The notes: a model not told the origin generated them from the letters alone. A DNA stretch of 64,000 nt from CAIVAT01 sp037133475 (GCA_037133475.1 JBAXOB010000003.1:118660-182659), one strand, 5' to 3'. Counted from the first letter of the stretch, positions 20,101 through 28,620 are shown. Translations and numbers: made by a program.

Positions 20101-21705
20101 CTTGTGGAACTTCTTCTCAATTACCTGGGGGGCGACTGTTTGCCCGCGGTTATTCTTATATATATCCTTAACCCTGTCGATTATTTCATAGAAACCATCC
20201 CCGGCAATGGTAAATACGTCACCGGTAGCCAGCCAGCGATCGGTTGCCGGATTTTCGGGATAGGGAATGATATCGCCGGGCCCGGCGCTGCTGCCTTCAA
20301 GGTAGGCCCCTACATAATGCCCGCCGATTTCAAGTTCGGAACCGGTGGTGAGCCTGGTTTGCATGCCGGGCAGGGGAACCCCGACCGAAAAATCCTTATA
20401 GTGACCCGGAGGAGTCATGGTGATGCCTCCCGTGGCCTCCGTCATGCCGAAGCCGCTGTTCAGATGGATCCCGTACTGGTTGAAAAACCTGAACACAGCA
20501 GGGTCAAGGTAGCCGGCCGCCGATAACCCCCAGTGCAACCGTGACCCGACAACATCCCTTACGGCCTGTTCCCGCAGTTCGGCGCTTTCAACATGGCTGA
20601 TCAGCTCCTGGCAGTGTTCATAAAGCTCCTGCCAGCGCAGCGGGATACTGATAAATCCCGTTGGATGCATCTTGGGAAAGAGCGACCGAAGCGTTTCCGA
20701 CGAGGTATTGCCGGCGAAAATATAGGTGCCGTTCCAGAAGATCGAACCGGTCAGCTCCAGGTACCTGCCAAAGGTGTGGAACAGCGGCAGGTAACAAAGG
20801 AAAACTTCATTCCCGGCCTCCGGCACGGCCGCGGCACGGGCGAAGCGCTTGGTTACAATATTATATATGGAGAAGGAAACCCCCTTCGGTACGCCGGTAC
20901 TGCCCGAGGTGAACATCGTGGTGGCGACCTGGTTGTTCATCCGCACCGGCTGGCGGGCCAGGATCACATCCATGTCCCAGCGGGAAATCTTCTTGCTCTC
21001 CTCCACCAGGTAGGGGAAAAGACGTCCTTTTGAAGTGGCCGGCTGTAACGAAAAGATCAGGAATTTATGGTCAGCCTGCTCCTGGATCTTCTTCAGCACC
21101 GACAACCGCTCCTCGGTGTCGGCCAGGGCTATGTTGATCTTCAGCTCGTTGAAGATCGGAAGGAGAATGTCCGCCTTGAAATGGGGACTTAGCGGCGTGT
21201 CGTAAATGTCGAACATCAGGCAGGCCAGGTCGGTACAGGCCCCCTCCAGGCAGTTCTCGTTGTAAATGGCCACCCTTGGCGGCTCAGCAACCGATTTGTA
21301 AAACAGGCTGGCGATCTCCCTCAGATGACGGTATATCTGCTCGTAGGTCCAGTCAATGGCCACCGCCGACGACATGTCCTTGAACAAAATATGGTTGGGG
21401 TGCTCCGCTACCCGTTGTTCCATCATGTCGCGAAGGTCGTAATTCGTGTGACGGATAATCCTGAAAACAACATTTGCCCAGCGCGTGCGTTCTGCTACCG
21501 ACCCGAGGGCGTCAAGAAACCGTGGTTTTTTGGTGCTGTCAAGGAACTCAAACCAGGTTGGATTCCTGATCGATTCCAACTTGCCGGAGGAGATAATCTC
21601 TTCGGCAGTTTCAACGATTTTTAATGAAAGGGGATGGCTGCTGTGATCCGGTTGACTGATGACTTTCCACTCTTCCAGCAGGGATTCGAATACCGACATG
21701 ATCAA
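17104..21705 (-). CDS. Acyl-CoA synthetase (AMP-binding) fused to a long unknown region and a C-terminal GNAT domain
   Basis: 1533 residues. Residues 1-600 form an AMP-forming acyl-CoA synthetase-like domain: P-loop TSGSTGVPKGV (about 268), LNSGFGMTEATGG (about 415), WLATGDVF (about 490) and IIDRVKDIYKNNRGQTVAP (about 505). Together these would activate a carboxylic acid as adenylate or CoA ester. Residues 640-1380 are not recognised. They look mostly helical, with possible HEAT-like stretches (EAYHPEEEIRCLAYRLIL-like at about 820) and a segment IVPGAISPANVAIPE (about 1145) that faintly recalls the catalytic loop of kinase-like phosphotransferases. Residues 1390-1533 are a GNAT acyltransferase domain with the acetyl-CoA loop LQGKGIASGM (about 1480). 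The frame is uninterrupted, and the C-terminal half has the same codon character as the first, so this appears to be a true fusion. It is divergent from aconitase and upstream of icd. Function could be fatty-acid activation or modification of an unknown acceptor. Confidence 0.8.
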   Translation of the reverse strand: MIMSVFESLLEEWKVISQPDHSSHPLSLKIVETAEEIISSGKLESIRNPTWFEFLDSTKKPRFLDALGSVAERTRWANVVFRIIRHTNYDLRDMMEQRVAEHPNHILFKDMSSAVAIDWTYEQIYRHLREIASLFYKSVAEPPRVAIYNENCLEGACTDLACLMFDIYDTPLSPHFKADILLPIFNELKINIALADTEERLSVLKKIQEQADHKFLIFSLQPATSKGRLFPYLVEESKKISRWDMDVILARQPVRMNNQVATTMFTSGSTGVPKGVSFSIYNIVTKRFARAAAVPEAGNEVFLCYLPLFHTFGRYLELTGSIFWNGTYIFAGNTSSETLRSLFPKMHPTGFISIPLRWQELYEHCQELISHVESAELREQAVRDVVGSRLHWGLSAAGYLDPAVFRFFNQYGIHLNSGFGMTEATGGITMTPPGHYKDFSVGVPLPGMQTRLTTGSELEIGGHYVGAYLEGSSAGPGDIIPYPENPATDRWLATGDVFTIAGDGFYEIIDRVKDIYKNNRGQTVAPQVIEKKFHKVPGIKNVFLVGDNRPYNVLLIVPDHADPIFTSLEPENLEEYYHQIVMAANSDVAPYERVINFTVLDRDFSREKGELTPKDSYNRKAIEASFRDVIETLYQSNSVLIQGGEFSILIPKWFFRDLGILETDIRFEHQQLVNRRNNAMLNIRKLKDGWFQVGHLKYQVNSNQVDLGTFTRQPKIWTGNPALVAFCPVKEGWDLPMGPISPAISISGFKHLDEKNFPVIKTVRDQQLIQANYLLFRTFFSNFEDAYAATDELGKILISAEPRLAIAIRHRLEALAYHPEEEIRCLAYRLILLKAPKPEDIPYMPAFIESGLTFLNEKSIREIASSNFGKHRLDALKQRLYWYRTHLKWPAPRKHRVAFEAVLGMLYNFAVSHLEYYVPVRAELSRWILHKQDAYLSKTAENYFYKLAAVFEKEIEGRSSRSTAAVWKSKLVYEHGISDTEKKRITRIFQSTTFLKESIILTFSEQDFDLNDVPEKGIWVLRLLAFKEFKHYRLSINTTSGKHFDLHMVLSENPQFRPNPDTFYWLASLAGFPYGPAVAPILGSSRPNLGVLTTQYIGGLSAWDKIRELAEIHRSSGYVRGNAWKKIFIRSFAVIFKAWHHSGSQIVPGAISPANVAIPEMDFRGSAVVLSLAGWSPYKNTLSLVMPMLQDYYSKISSLYPMCKSQLEVTWIFDACIEALGQEDARLFLEQLQRDLRSKSLVCFDCSDLSTHLDRYLAVTIKRYYLPVALYSAIDQYQDWYKINPLTTAAAKEQTLIELMELYRLQQYAELARYFFYRHTYFSDSADEIRKTFDLLLAKMQDNPEGLAIQLIELSDLQSVIRDVDDRNIFSRMVFPRLQGEQSIDFMKIGENRKEHIVVRFTITDKSGKRYILREPIEARETGQLYQLFFRENYPKEISDHDHQYVLTDENEKIVGGITFRQIEDHNILLDGIVVTSSLQGKGIASGMIENFFASMAARGAEFVKAHFLFGNYYLKHFFEVDKKWGALIKSLK

Positions 21706-21816
21706 ATTGGTTTGGGGATGAAATTTTTCCTAAATTTAATACGTTATTTTTAATAAAAACAATTACATTTAAACTTCTAAAATCTTCATTTATTCTACGT
21801 CTAATATAATTTATTT
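21706..21816. promoter_or_regulatory. Divergent AT-rich promoter region between the synthetase fusion and aconitase
   Basis: A 111-bp strongly AT-rich spacer between divergent genes. On the minus strand, TAAATTTA preceded 21 bp upstream by TTG approximates the Bacteroidota promoter, with A instead of G at the last position. On the plus strand only a weak TATTTTTA is seen. No clear operator palindrome. Confidence 0.3.
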
Positions 21817-24075
21817 ATGTTATTGAATATTAAATTAATACAACGAACTTACGAAAAGATTTACAACGGGGTTACCCATGCTCGGTTGTTGCTCGGCAAG
21901 CCATTGACCCTTACGGAAAAGATCCTTTATGGCCATCTTTTTGAACCGGACCCGGCAAAACCGTTTGTACGGGGTGGCGATTATGTCAATTTCCTTCCCG
22001 ACAGGGTAGCCATGCAGGATGCCACGGCCCAGATGGCGCTGCTTCAGTTTATGACGGCAGGCAGGGAAAGTGCCGCGGTGCCTTCCACGGTGCATTGCGA
22101 TCACCTGATCCAGGCGCAGACCGGCGTGAAGACTGACCTTGCCACGGCCATGGTTCAGAACAGGGAGGTATATGATTTCCTGGAAACTGTATCGGCAAAA
22201 TATGGCATCGGTTTCTGGAAGCCGGGTGCCGGGATCATCCACCAGGTGATTTTTGAGAATTATGCCTTCCCGGGTGCCATGATGATCGGCACCGATTCGC
22301 ACACCCCCAATGCCGGGGGGCTGGGAATGGTGGCCATCGGTGTTGGCGGCGCCGATGCCGTTGATGTGATGTCGGGCATGCCCCTTGAGCTGAAAATGCC
22401 CAAAGTGCTTGGGGTTGAACTCACCGGTCGCCTCAGTGGCTGGGCTTCGGCCAAAGATGTCATCCTGAAGCTGGCCGGCATCCTGACCGTTAAGGGCGGA
22501 ACCGGTTTTATCGTCGAATATTTTGGGGAGGGGGCTGCATCGCTCTCCTGTACCGGCAAGGGGACCATCTGCAACATGGGGGCCGAGATCGGTGCCACCT
22601 GTTCGCTTTTCTCCTATGATCAGAAAATGAAGGCCTTTCTCGAAGCTACCGGCAGGGGCGAGGTTGCTCTCCTGGCCGACCAGTATGCCGCGAACCTGGC
22701 GCCAGATGCGCAGGTAAGGGAAAATCCAGAGTTGTATTACGATCAGTTCATCAGGATCAACCTGTCGGAGGTGGAGCCCTATATCAACGGACCCTTTTCA
22801 CCCGATATCGCCCATCCTATATCAGAATTCAAGGCATTCGTAAAGGAAAACAACTACCCCGAAACGCTCGAAGTAGGACTCATCGGCTCCTGTACCAACT
22901 CCTCCTACGAGGATATTTCACGATCGGCCTCCGTTGCACGGCAGGCAGCTGAAAAGAACCTTAAGGTGAAGGCAGGATTTGTCGTTACCCCGGGATCCGA
23001 ACAGATCCGCTATACCTGTGAACGCGATGGCCTGCTGGATGTTTTCGGCAACATCGGCGGGGTCATTATGGCCAATGCCTGCGGACCCTGCATCGGGCAG
23101 TGGTCGCGGAAAATCGACAACCCCGACCGGAAAAACTCGATCCTGAACTCCTTTAACAGGAATTTCGCCAAGCGCAATGACGGCAATGCCGGGACCCATA
23201 GCTTTATCGCCTCTCCCGAAATCGTTACGGCACTGACCCTGGCAGGCAGCCTCCTGTTCAACCCGTTGACCGACACGCTGGTCAATGAAGCGGGTCAGCA
23301 GGTGCACCTCGACGAACCCCGGGGGGAAGAACTTCCCCCAATGGGTTTTGAAGTGAAGGATCCGGGATACCTGGCCCCACCCGCCAATGCCTCTTCCATT
23401 CAGGTTAGCGTAAGCCCAACCTCCGACAGGCTGCAGTTACTGGAGCCGTTTGATAAATGGGATGGGAAAGAACTGACAGGTTTGCGTTTGCTGATCAAGG
23501 CAAAGGGTAAATGTACCACCGACCATATCTCGATGGCCGGCCCCTGGCTTAAATACCGCGGACACCTTGACAACATCTCCGACAACCTGCTGATGGGAGC
23601 CGTCAACTTCTTCAACGAGAAGACCAACGCTGTGAAAAACCCCGATACCGGCGCCTATGGCGAAGTTTCAAAGACGGCGCGTTATTACAAAGCCCAGGGT
23701 ATCCCTACCATCATCATCGGTGATGAGAATTACGGGGAGGGATCTTCCCGCGAGCACGCCGCGATGGAACCGCGTCACCTGGGAGTCAGGGTCGTGCTGG
23801 TGAAATCATTTGCCCGTATCCATGAAACAAACCTGAAAAAACAGGGGATGCTGGCGCTGACCTTTGCCACGGCCGATGATTACAATAAAGTCAGGGAGGA
23901 TGACCTCTTTGACCTGAAGGGACTCGCAACCTTCACCCCCGGGAAAACTTTGTCACTGGTGCTCCGCCATCGCGACGGAACCACCGAAGAAATTACCCTG
24001 AACCATAGCTACAGCGACCAGCAGATCCACTGGTTCAAGGCTGGAAGCGCCCTTAATTATATGAAAACCCTTTAA
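21817..24075 (+). CDS. acn: Aconitate hydratase
   Basis: 752 residues, matching the mitochondrial-type (AcnA-like, about 750-780 residues) aconitases common in Bacteroidota. It isomerises citrate to isocitrate using a 4Fe-4S cluster. Cluster ligands are visible as Cys in GLIGSCTNSSYED (about 356) and the CxxC of NACGPCIGQWSRK (about 419-427). Other family motifs are VPSTVHCDHLIQAQ, GTDSHTPNAGGLG (about 155), KGKCTTDHISMAGPW (about 565) and the swivelling-domain GDENYGEGSSREHAAMEPR (about 640). Citrate synthase follows after 11 bp in the same orientation, so they form a two-gene operon encoding consecutive reactions. The ATG chosen gives the standard N-terminus (LIQRTYEKI). Confidence 0.95.
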   Translation: MLLNIKLIQRTYEKIYNGVTHARLLLGKPLTLTEKILYGHLFEPDPAKPFVRGGDYVNFLPDRVAMQDATAQMALLQFMTAGRESAAVPSTVHCDHLIQAQTGVKTDLATAMVQNREVYDFLETVSAKYGIGFWKPGAGIIHQVIFENYAFPGAMMIGTDSHTPNAGGLGMVAIGVGGADAVDVMSGMPLELKMPKVLGVELTGRLSGWASAKDVILKLAGILTVKGGTGFIVEYFGEGAASLSCTGKGTICNMGAEIGATCSLFSYDQKMKAFLEATGRGEVALLADQYAANLAPDAQVRENPELYYDQFIRINLSEVEPYINGPFSPDIAHPISEFKAFVKENNYPETLEVGLIGSCTNSSYEDISRSASVARQAAEKNLKVKAGFVVTPGSEQIRYTCERDGLLDVFGNIGGVIMANACGPCIGQWSRKIDNPDRKNSILNSFNRNFAKRNDGNAGTHSFIASPEIVTALTLAGSLLFNPLTDTLVNEAGQQVHLDEPRGEELPPMGFEVKDPGYLAPPANASSIQVSVSPTSDRLQLLEPFDKWDGKELTGLRLLIKAKGKCTTDHISMAGPWLKYRGHLDNISDNLLMGAVNFFNEKTNAVKNPDTGAYGEVSKTARYYKAQGIPTIIIGDENYGEGSSREHAAMEPRHLGVRVVLVKSFARIHETNLKKQGMLALTFATADDYNKVREDDLFDLKGLATFTPGKTLSLVLRHRDGTTEEITLNHSYSDQQIHWFKAGSALNYMKTL

Positions 24076-24086
24076 TACTGATAAAT

Positions 24087-25433
24087 ATGATAATCGCAGA
24101 ATTCCTTCAGGACCTGGCTAAACTGACAGTTGATTCCTGTACCATAGAAGAGAGTTTGTTCAAGCAGTTTGATGTGAAACGGGGCCTCCGCAATGCCGAT
24201 CATACCGGTGTACTGGTGGGCCTTACCCGCGTCGGCAGTGTGGTTGGTTATGAAAAAATCGATGGAAAACTGGAAGCCATCGACGGGAAACTGATCTACC
24301 GCGGTATCGACATCCGCGACCTGGTGCATGGCTGCCAGGCAGCGAAGCGCCCCGGCTTTGATGAAACAGTCTTCCTGCTGCTTTTCGGCCGGCTGCCTTT
24401 AAAGGACGAACTTGACAAGTTCACCGACGGCCTCGCCGAGTTGCGGGCCCTACCCGAAAATTTTAACCGCGACATGATCCTCACGATGAAGGGCAAGGAT
24501 ATCATGAACATGCTGGCACGGTCAATCCTGGCGTTGTACACGCTGGATGAAAAGGCGGATGATACCTCTATCGAGAATATCCTCCGTCAGTCGATCAGCC
24601 TCATCGCCAAACTGCCGACCATCGCGGTCTATTCCTATCATGCAATGCGGCACCTGATCTATTACGATACGCTTACGGTACGGTATCCCGACAAGAAGTT
24701 AAGCTCCGCCGCGAATTTCCTCTATATGCTGAAGGGAAACGACTATACCGAACTGGAGGCCGAACTGCTCGACCTGTCGCTGGTGCTGCATGCCGAGCAC
24801 AGCGGGGGTAACAACTCCACCTTTACAACACGCGTCGTCAGTTCCAGCGGTACCGACACCTATTCGGCCATCGTGGCTGCCATCGGCTCCCTGAAAGGGC
24901 CGTTGCATGGCGGAGCGAACCTGCAGGTGATGGATATGATGGAAAACATCAAGGCCAACGTGAAAAACTGGGCCAACGACGACGAGGTTGCCGAATACCT
25001 GCGCAAAATCACCCGCAAGGAGGCACACGATAAAACAGGTCTTATTTACGGGTTTGGCCATGCTGTATATACCGTTTCCGACCCCAGGGCCATCCTGCTG
25101 AAGGAGAAAGCCCGTTTATTGTCGAAGGAAAAAGGCAGGGAAGATGAAATGGCCCTGTACGAATCCATCGAGCGCATCGGCCCGGGAATCTTCTACGAAT
25201 TCAAGGGAACCCAGGATAAACTGATCTCCCCCAACGTTGACTTTTATTCAGGATTCGTCTATGAATGCCTCAAGATCCCGAAGGAACTCTATACGCCGTT
25301 GTTCGCCATCTCCCGCATCAGCGGCTGGTGCGCCCACCGGCTGGAAGAGATGATCAGCGGACGCCGGATCATTCGTCCTGCCTACAAGACCGTAGAACCC
25401 AACAGGAGCTATACCAGGCTTGAGGAACGTTAA
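24087..25433 (+). CDS. gltA: Citrate synthase
   Basis: 448 residues. It condenses oxaloacetate and acetyl-CoA to citrate. Family features are KLIYRGIDIRDLVHG (about 70), LHAEHSGGNNSTFTTR (about 231), GSLKGPLHGGANLQVMDM (about 270, substrate-binding His), GFGHAVYTVSDPRA (about 321, catalytic His) and NVDFYSGFVYECLKIP (catalytic Asp, about 385). The C-terminus SRISGWCAHRLEEMISGRRI is typical. The longer N-terminal part (before TRVGSVVGYEKIDGKLEAI) places it with the Bacteroidota and clostridial citrate synthases rather than the E. coli type. A 2-methylcitrate synthase is an alternative, but the location directly after aconitase and near icd favours citrate. The gene ends 10 bp before an inverted heptamer-repeat array. 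Confidence 0.93.
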   Translation: MIIAEFLQDLAKLTVDSCTIEESLFKQFDVKRGLRNADHTGVLVGLTRVGSVVGYEKIDGKLEAIDGKLIYRGIDIRDLVHGCQAAKRPGFDETVFLLLFGRLPLKDELDKFTDGLAELRALPENFNRDMILTMKGKDIMNMLARSILALYTLDEKADDTSIENILRQSISLIAKLPTIAVYSYHAMRHLIYYDTLTVRYPDKKLSSAANFLYMLKGNDYTELEAELLDLSLVLHAEHSGGNNSTFTTRVVSSSGTDTYSAIVAAIGSLKGPLHGGANLQVMDMMENIKANVKNWANDDEVAEYLRKITRKEAHDKTGLIYGFGHAVYTVSDPRAILLKEKARLLSKEKGREDEMALYESIERIGPGIFYEFKGTQDKLISPNVDFYSGFVYECLKIPKELYTPLFAISRISGWCAHRLEEMISGRRIIRPAYKTVEPNRSYTRLEER

Positions 25434-25442
25434 ATGAAGTTC

Positions 25443-25562
25443 GAATATTGAATATTGAACACTGAATTTTGAAGTAAAAAGGCTTTGCTTTCACCCTTCG
25501 ATATTCGACATTCGATATTCGACATTCGACATTCGATATTCGATATTCGATATTCATTATTC
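25443..25562. repeat. Inverted array of heptamer repeats between convergent genes
   Basis: Left arm 25443-25470 is four tandem heptamers (GAATATT, GAATATT, GAACACT, GAATTTT). Right arm 25500-25562 is eight tandem GAYATTC heptamers plus ATTATTC. The two arms are roughly reverse complements around a 29-nt centre, so the transcript could fold into a long hairpin from either strand. It fills the gap between citrate synthase and a convergent T9SS gene. A similar direct array lies at 33006-33047. Confidence 0.75.
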
Positions 25563-25569
25563 AATTGTA

Positions 25570-27018
25570 TTAATGCATCACGGCGACCTTTTTTACAAAG
25601 GTTCCTGATGCATTTTTTATGCTTGCCAGGTAAATACCCGATGGTAGTGCCGATAAAGGAACCCTGATCTCCTTTTGTTGTTCCCCCTGCATCAGCAGAA
25701 CGGTTTCCCTGACAATGCTGAACAGTTCACACGATTCAACGGGGATGTCACTTTTGATTACCAGGTAATCCCTGGCAGGTTGCGGGTAAAGGTGAAGGCC
25801 GGCTTCGCCCTTTGTATCAATTCCCAGGGAGTAGTTGACAGGCAGAGTATCGCCGGGAGCTTCGCACAGCACAGTACCGTATTGCTGGTCCCTTTGAACA
25901 GCCGTAATAACATAGTTGAAATGTCCGCTGACTATTGTGGACGGGATCGTATCGGTGTAAGCAAAACCCGCAACAGGAGAGGTTGTCAGCCTGGTAAACG
26001 GGGGGGTGCCGGTTTCACCTGTACGGTAGATGTGATACCCGGTCACGGCCTGCAGGCTGTCGCACGGCGGGGGCTGCCAAGAAAGGCGAACCAGTTTGCC
26101 GTTGCGGCTGAAGCCTGTGTTGACAACGCCCTTGCATTGACTGTAAACCTGGATGTTGTCGACCATCCAGTTGTCAATGAGGGTGCTGTTGAGCCCTGCT
26201 GCAAGGAACCCAACCCTGAAAATTCGCCCCTGTGTCTCCGAAACTTCCACAGTTTGATGGATCCAGCCGCTTTGTCCCCGGTTATGTATTTCGACTGCCG
26301 GATGCCAGGTGCTGTCAAGGTAATATCCAGCAACCAGTTTCTCTGAGCCTGTTGTATCCAAGGCCGCAAGATGATATTCAAACTCCAGGATTATTCGCGC
26401 ACAAACCCACGACTTGCCGTCCAGCAGCGGACTCTTCAGGGTGGCCCTGTAATTCCCCAGGCCGGGAATTCCGCTGAACCTGGCGGCAGGAACCGGGTTC
26501 CCGGTCAAGGTGTCGGTTGTCCAGTTGCTTTGTCCATCGGGGAAAAGCCATTTGTTATAGGAAAACGTTCCCCTGTTCCACCCCTCGGCAAAAGGTATGG
26601 GCAAAGGACAGAGAAGTGGAATCATGACAGGGCCGGCAGGGGGTGATTCACCGGTTTCCGGGTTGGGTATGCCATAGTAGCTCAGGTAATAGATCGTGGA
26701 AATGGTATAGGAATAGGTGGTCGGCGAGAAATGGTAATCGGTCCAGGAGGTGTCACCATTATTGAGCAGGGCAACGGTGACCCCGGCCCGCCGGATGATA
26801 TAACCCTTGATCCCGGGCGGGGTGGTGCCGGAGGGTGTTTGAGGCGTTTCCCAATGAAAGTAACAGTTGCAGTCAATTTCATGCCCTGTGAAATTGACCG
26901 GGGGATACAGGGTATATAAATTGTTGCCGGGTGCCGTTCCCTGGCCGCCAACAGGCATGCAAACGCCTGCAATGGCCGTCACCAATAGCAGGAAGGCTAG
27001 TTTTTTTATCTTCTTCAT
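25570..27018 (-). CDS. T9SS type A sorted surface protein (paralogue A)
   Basis: 482 residues with a signal peptide (MKKIKKLAFLLLVTAIAGVC, cleavage near VGGQG). Order: fibronectin-III-like module (about 35-115, LYPPVNFTGHEIDCNCYFHW, YIIRRAGVTVAL), a jelly-roll or MAM-like region (about 135-300, ILEFEYHLAALD, IDNWMVDNIQVYSQC), a second fibronectin-III-like module (about 300-390, VRLSWQPPPCDSLQAVTGYH), and a type A T9SS sorting domain (about 410-482, LYPQPARDYLVIKSD, ending VKKVAVMH). It is the same length and domain order as the gene 25 bp upstream, showing a tandem duplication. No enzymatic motif is visible, so an adhesive or structural surface role is inferred. Confidence 0.85.
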   Translation of the reverse strand: MKKIKKLAFLLLVTAIAGVCMPVGGQGTAPGNNLYTLYPPVNFTGHEIDCNCYFHWETPQTPSGTTPPGIKGYIIRRAGVTVALLNNGDTSWTDYHFSPTTYSYTISTIYYLSYYGIPNPETGESPPAGPVMIPLLCPLPIPFAEGWNRGTFSYNKWLFPDGQSNWTTDTLTGNPVPAARFSGIPGLGNYRATLKSPLLDGKSWVCARIILEFEYHLAALDTTGSEKLVAGYYLDSTWHPAVEIHNRGQSGWIHQTVEVSETQGRIFRVGFLAAGLNSTLIDNWMVDNIQVYSQCKGVVNTGFSRNGKLVRLSWQPPPCDSLQAVTGYHIYRTGETGTPPFTRLTTSPVAGFAYTDTIPSTIVSGHFNYVITAVQRDQQYGTVLCEAPGDTLPVNYSLGIDTKGEAGLHLYPQPARDYLVIKSDIPVESCELFSIVRETVLLMQGEQQKEIRVPLSALPSGIYLASIKNASGTFVKKVAVMH

Positions 27019-27043
27019 GACACGAAGGAAAAGCCTAACTTCA

Positions 27044-28492
27044 TTAATGGATCACGGAAACCTTCTTAACAATGGTTCCGGAGCCTGTTTTTACCTGGAG
27101 AAGATAGATCCCGTCAGGAAATTCCGTTACGGGAATGACCAGGAGGCTTTTTTTGTCCTGCGTTGCCTTGAATACCTTCGATCCCAGCACATTGAACATT
27201 TCACACGACTCAACGGGGATGCTGCTGCTCACCACCAGGTTGTTTTTCGCGGGCTGCGGGTAGATCCTGATGCCCTGGCCGGCCACCGGAGGCACCCCCA
27301 GCGCATAATCCACCACGAGGGTGTCGCCGGGCGCTTCGCATAAAATGGTGTTATCCTGCCAGTTCTTCTGCACATCGGTGATCATATACCTGAACTGCCC
27401 GGTGGTAATGGATGCGGGAATCGTATCTGTATAGGTAAATCCGGGCACCCAGGGCGAATTTAATTTTGCAAAGGGAGGAAGGCCATGTTCATCGGTACGG
27501 TAAACATTATACCCTTTAACCACCTGCAGGCTGTCGCAGGGAGGGTGTTCCCAGGTCAGGTGCACCAGGTTCCCGTTTCGCGTATAGGCAGGGTTTGCCG
27601 GCCCCTTGCATATGGCATAAACAAAGATATTGTCAAGCTCCCAGCTTCCGATGTTCGCGCTGCTCTGGCCGCTGACTTTGAATCCAACCCGGAAGTTATG
27701 GGTGCATACCGGGGAAATATCCAATTTCTGGTGGACCCATCCCGTTGATCCCTGGTTTTTAATTTCAACCACGGGATACCAGGTGGTGTCGATACAATAT
27801 TCAGCAATAAGCTTTTCGGTGCCCCCGGAGGCAATGTCAGTCAGCCTGTAATCAAACTCCAGGTACATTTTGGCGCAGACCCAGGGAGCACCCGGCGTCT
27901 TCATCCCCTTCATGGTAATGTTATAGTTCTGTATTGACGGTGTCCCTGTGAAAATGGCGGTGGGCGCCGGGTTTCCCTGCGATGTGCTGACCAGCCAGTT
28001 CGACTGAGAAGGGATGAAGCGCCAATGGTACATGGAAAAATTGCCCGAGTCCCAGTATTCCATCAAAGGAAACGGCACATCACAGGTTAACACCAGGGTG
28101 AAGGGCACCGAGGGAGGCGACTGTTCGAACAGTCCGGGCGACCCGTAGGAGGTGAGGTCATAATTGGCAGTGACGGAATAGGTATAGGTCCCGTATTCCG
28201 CATCGTAATCATAATAGGTGAGCATATCGGCCCCCGAAACATACCCGATGCCGGTCCCGTCGCGGTAAATGTAATAGCCTTGAATCCCAGCAGGCGTAAC
28301 CCCGCCGGGTGCCTGGGGCTTCTGCCACTGGAGGTAAGCCGAGCATTCGATGCCGGTTGCTGTGAGGTTCAGCGGTGAATAAAGCGTGTAGACCGGGTTG
28401 CCGGGTGGCGTTGAATGGCCCGCAACGGGCATGCAAACGCCGGCCAATACCGCGATTGACAGTAGAATGGCCAGTTTCTTGATGGGGTTCAT
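27044..28492 (-). CDS. T9SS type A sorted surface protein (paralogue B)
   Basis: 482 residues, signal peptide MNPIKKLAILLSIAVLAGVC (cleavage near VAGHS). The domain order is identical to paralogue A: fibronectin-III-like, jelly-roll-like with VCAKMYLEFDYRLTD and SWELDNIFVYAIC, fibronectin-III-like with VHLTWEHPPCDSLQVVKGYN, then a type A T9SS domain (IYPQPAKNNLVVSSS, ending VKKVSVIH). It is first in a two-gene transcript, has a promoter-like sequence directly upstream, and is separated by 25 bp from its paralogue. Conserved cysteines in both copies suggest a shared disulfide-stabilised fold. Confidence 0.85.
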   Translation of the reverse strand: MNPIKKLAILLSIAVLAGVCMPVAGHSTPPGNPVYTLYSPLNLTATGIECSAYLQWQKPQAPGGVTPAGIQGYYIYRDGTGIGYVSGADMLTYYDYDAEYGTYTYSVTANYDLTSYGSPGLFEQSPPSVPFTLVLTCDVPFPLMEYWDSGNFSMYHWRFIPSQSNWLVSTSQGNPAPTAIFTGTPSIQNYNITMKGMKTPGAPWVCAKMYLEFDYRLTDIASGGTEKLIAEYCIDTTWYPVVEIKNQGSTGWVHQKLDISPVCTHNFRVGFKVSGQSSANIGSWELDNIFVYAICKGPANPAYTRNGNLVHLTWEHPPCDSLQVVKGYNVYRTDEHGLPPFAKLNSPWVPGFTYTDTIPASITTGQFRYMITDVQKNWQDNTILCEAPGDTLVVDYALGVPPVAGQGIRIYPQPAKNNLVVSSSIPVESCEMFNVLGSKVFKATQDKKSLLVIPVTEFPDGIYLLQVKTGSGTIVKKVSVIH

Positions 28493-28538
28493 GACGGATA
28501 TGATTTTATGATGAATAGGGAAGGGATGAAAATTACAG

Positions 28539-28569
28539 TAAAGATAGGGTAATCGTGGTCTTAATGCAA
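28539..28569 (-). promoter_or_regulatory. Promoter candidate for the tandem T9SS genes
   Basis: On the minus strand, TTG (28569-28567), 20 bp, then TATCTTTA (28546-28539). The -7 element differs from TAnnTTTG only in its last base. Leader about 37 nt to the ATG at 28492. It starts right after the terminator of the preceding gene. Confidence 0.5.
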
Positions 28570-28570
28570 G

Positions 28571-28620
28571 AAAAAAAAACCAGGCGCCGTAACCACAAGT
28601 GGCAGGTGCCTGGTTTTTTT
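28571..28620 (-). terminator. Intrinsic terminator (can act in both directions)
   Basis: AACCAGGC pairs with GCCTGGTT around an inner loop, flanked by an A run on one side and a seven-T run on the other. It lies 26 bp beyond the stop of the IPTL-CTERM gene and separates it from the T9SS pair. Confidence 0.8.

Noticed and set aside
25443..25562. CRISPR-like array
   Set aside because: Units are 7 bp and directly adjacent with no spacers, and one arm is the reverse complement of the other. No cas genes nearby.
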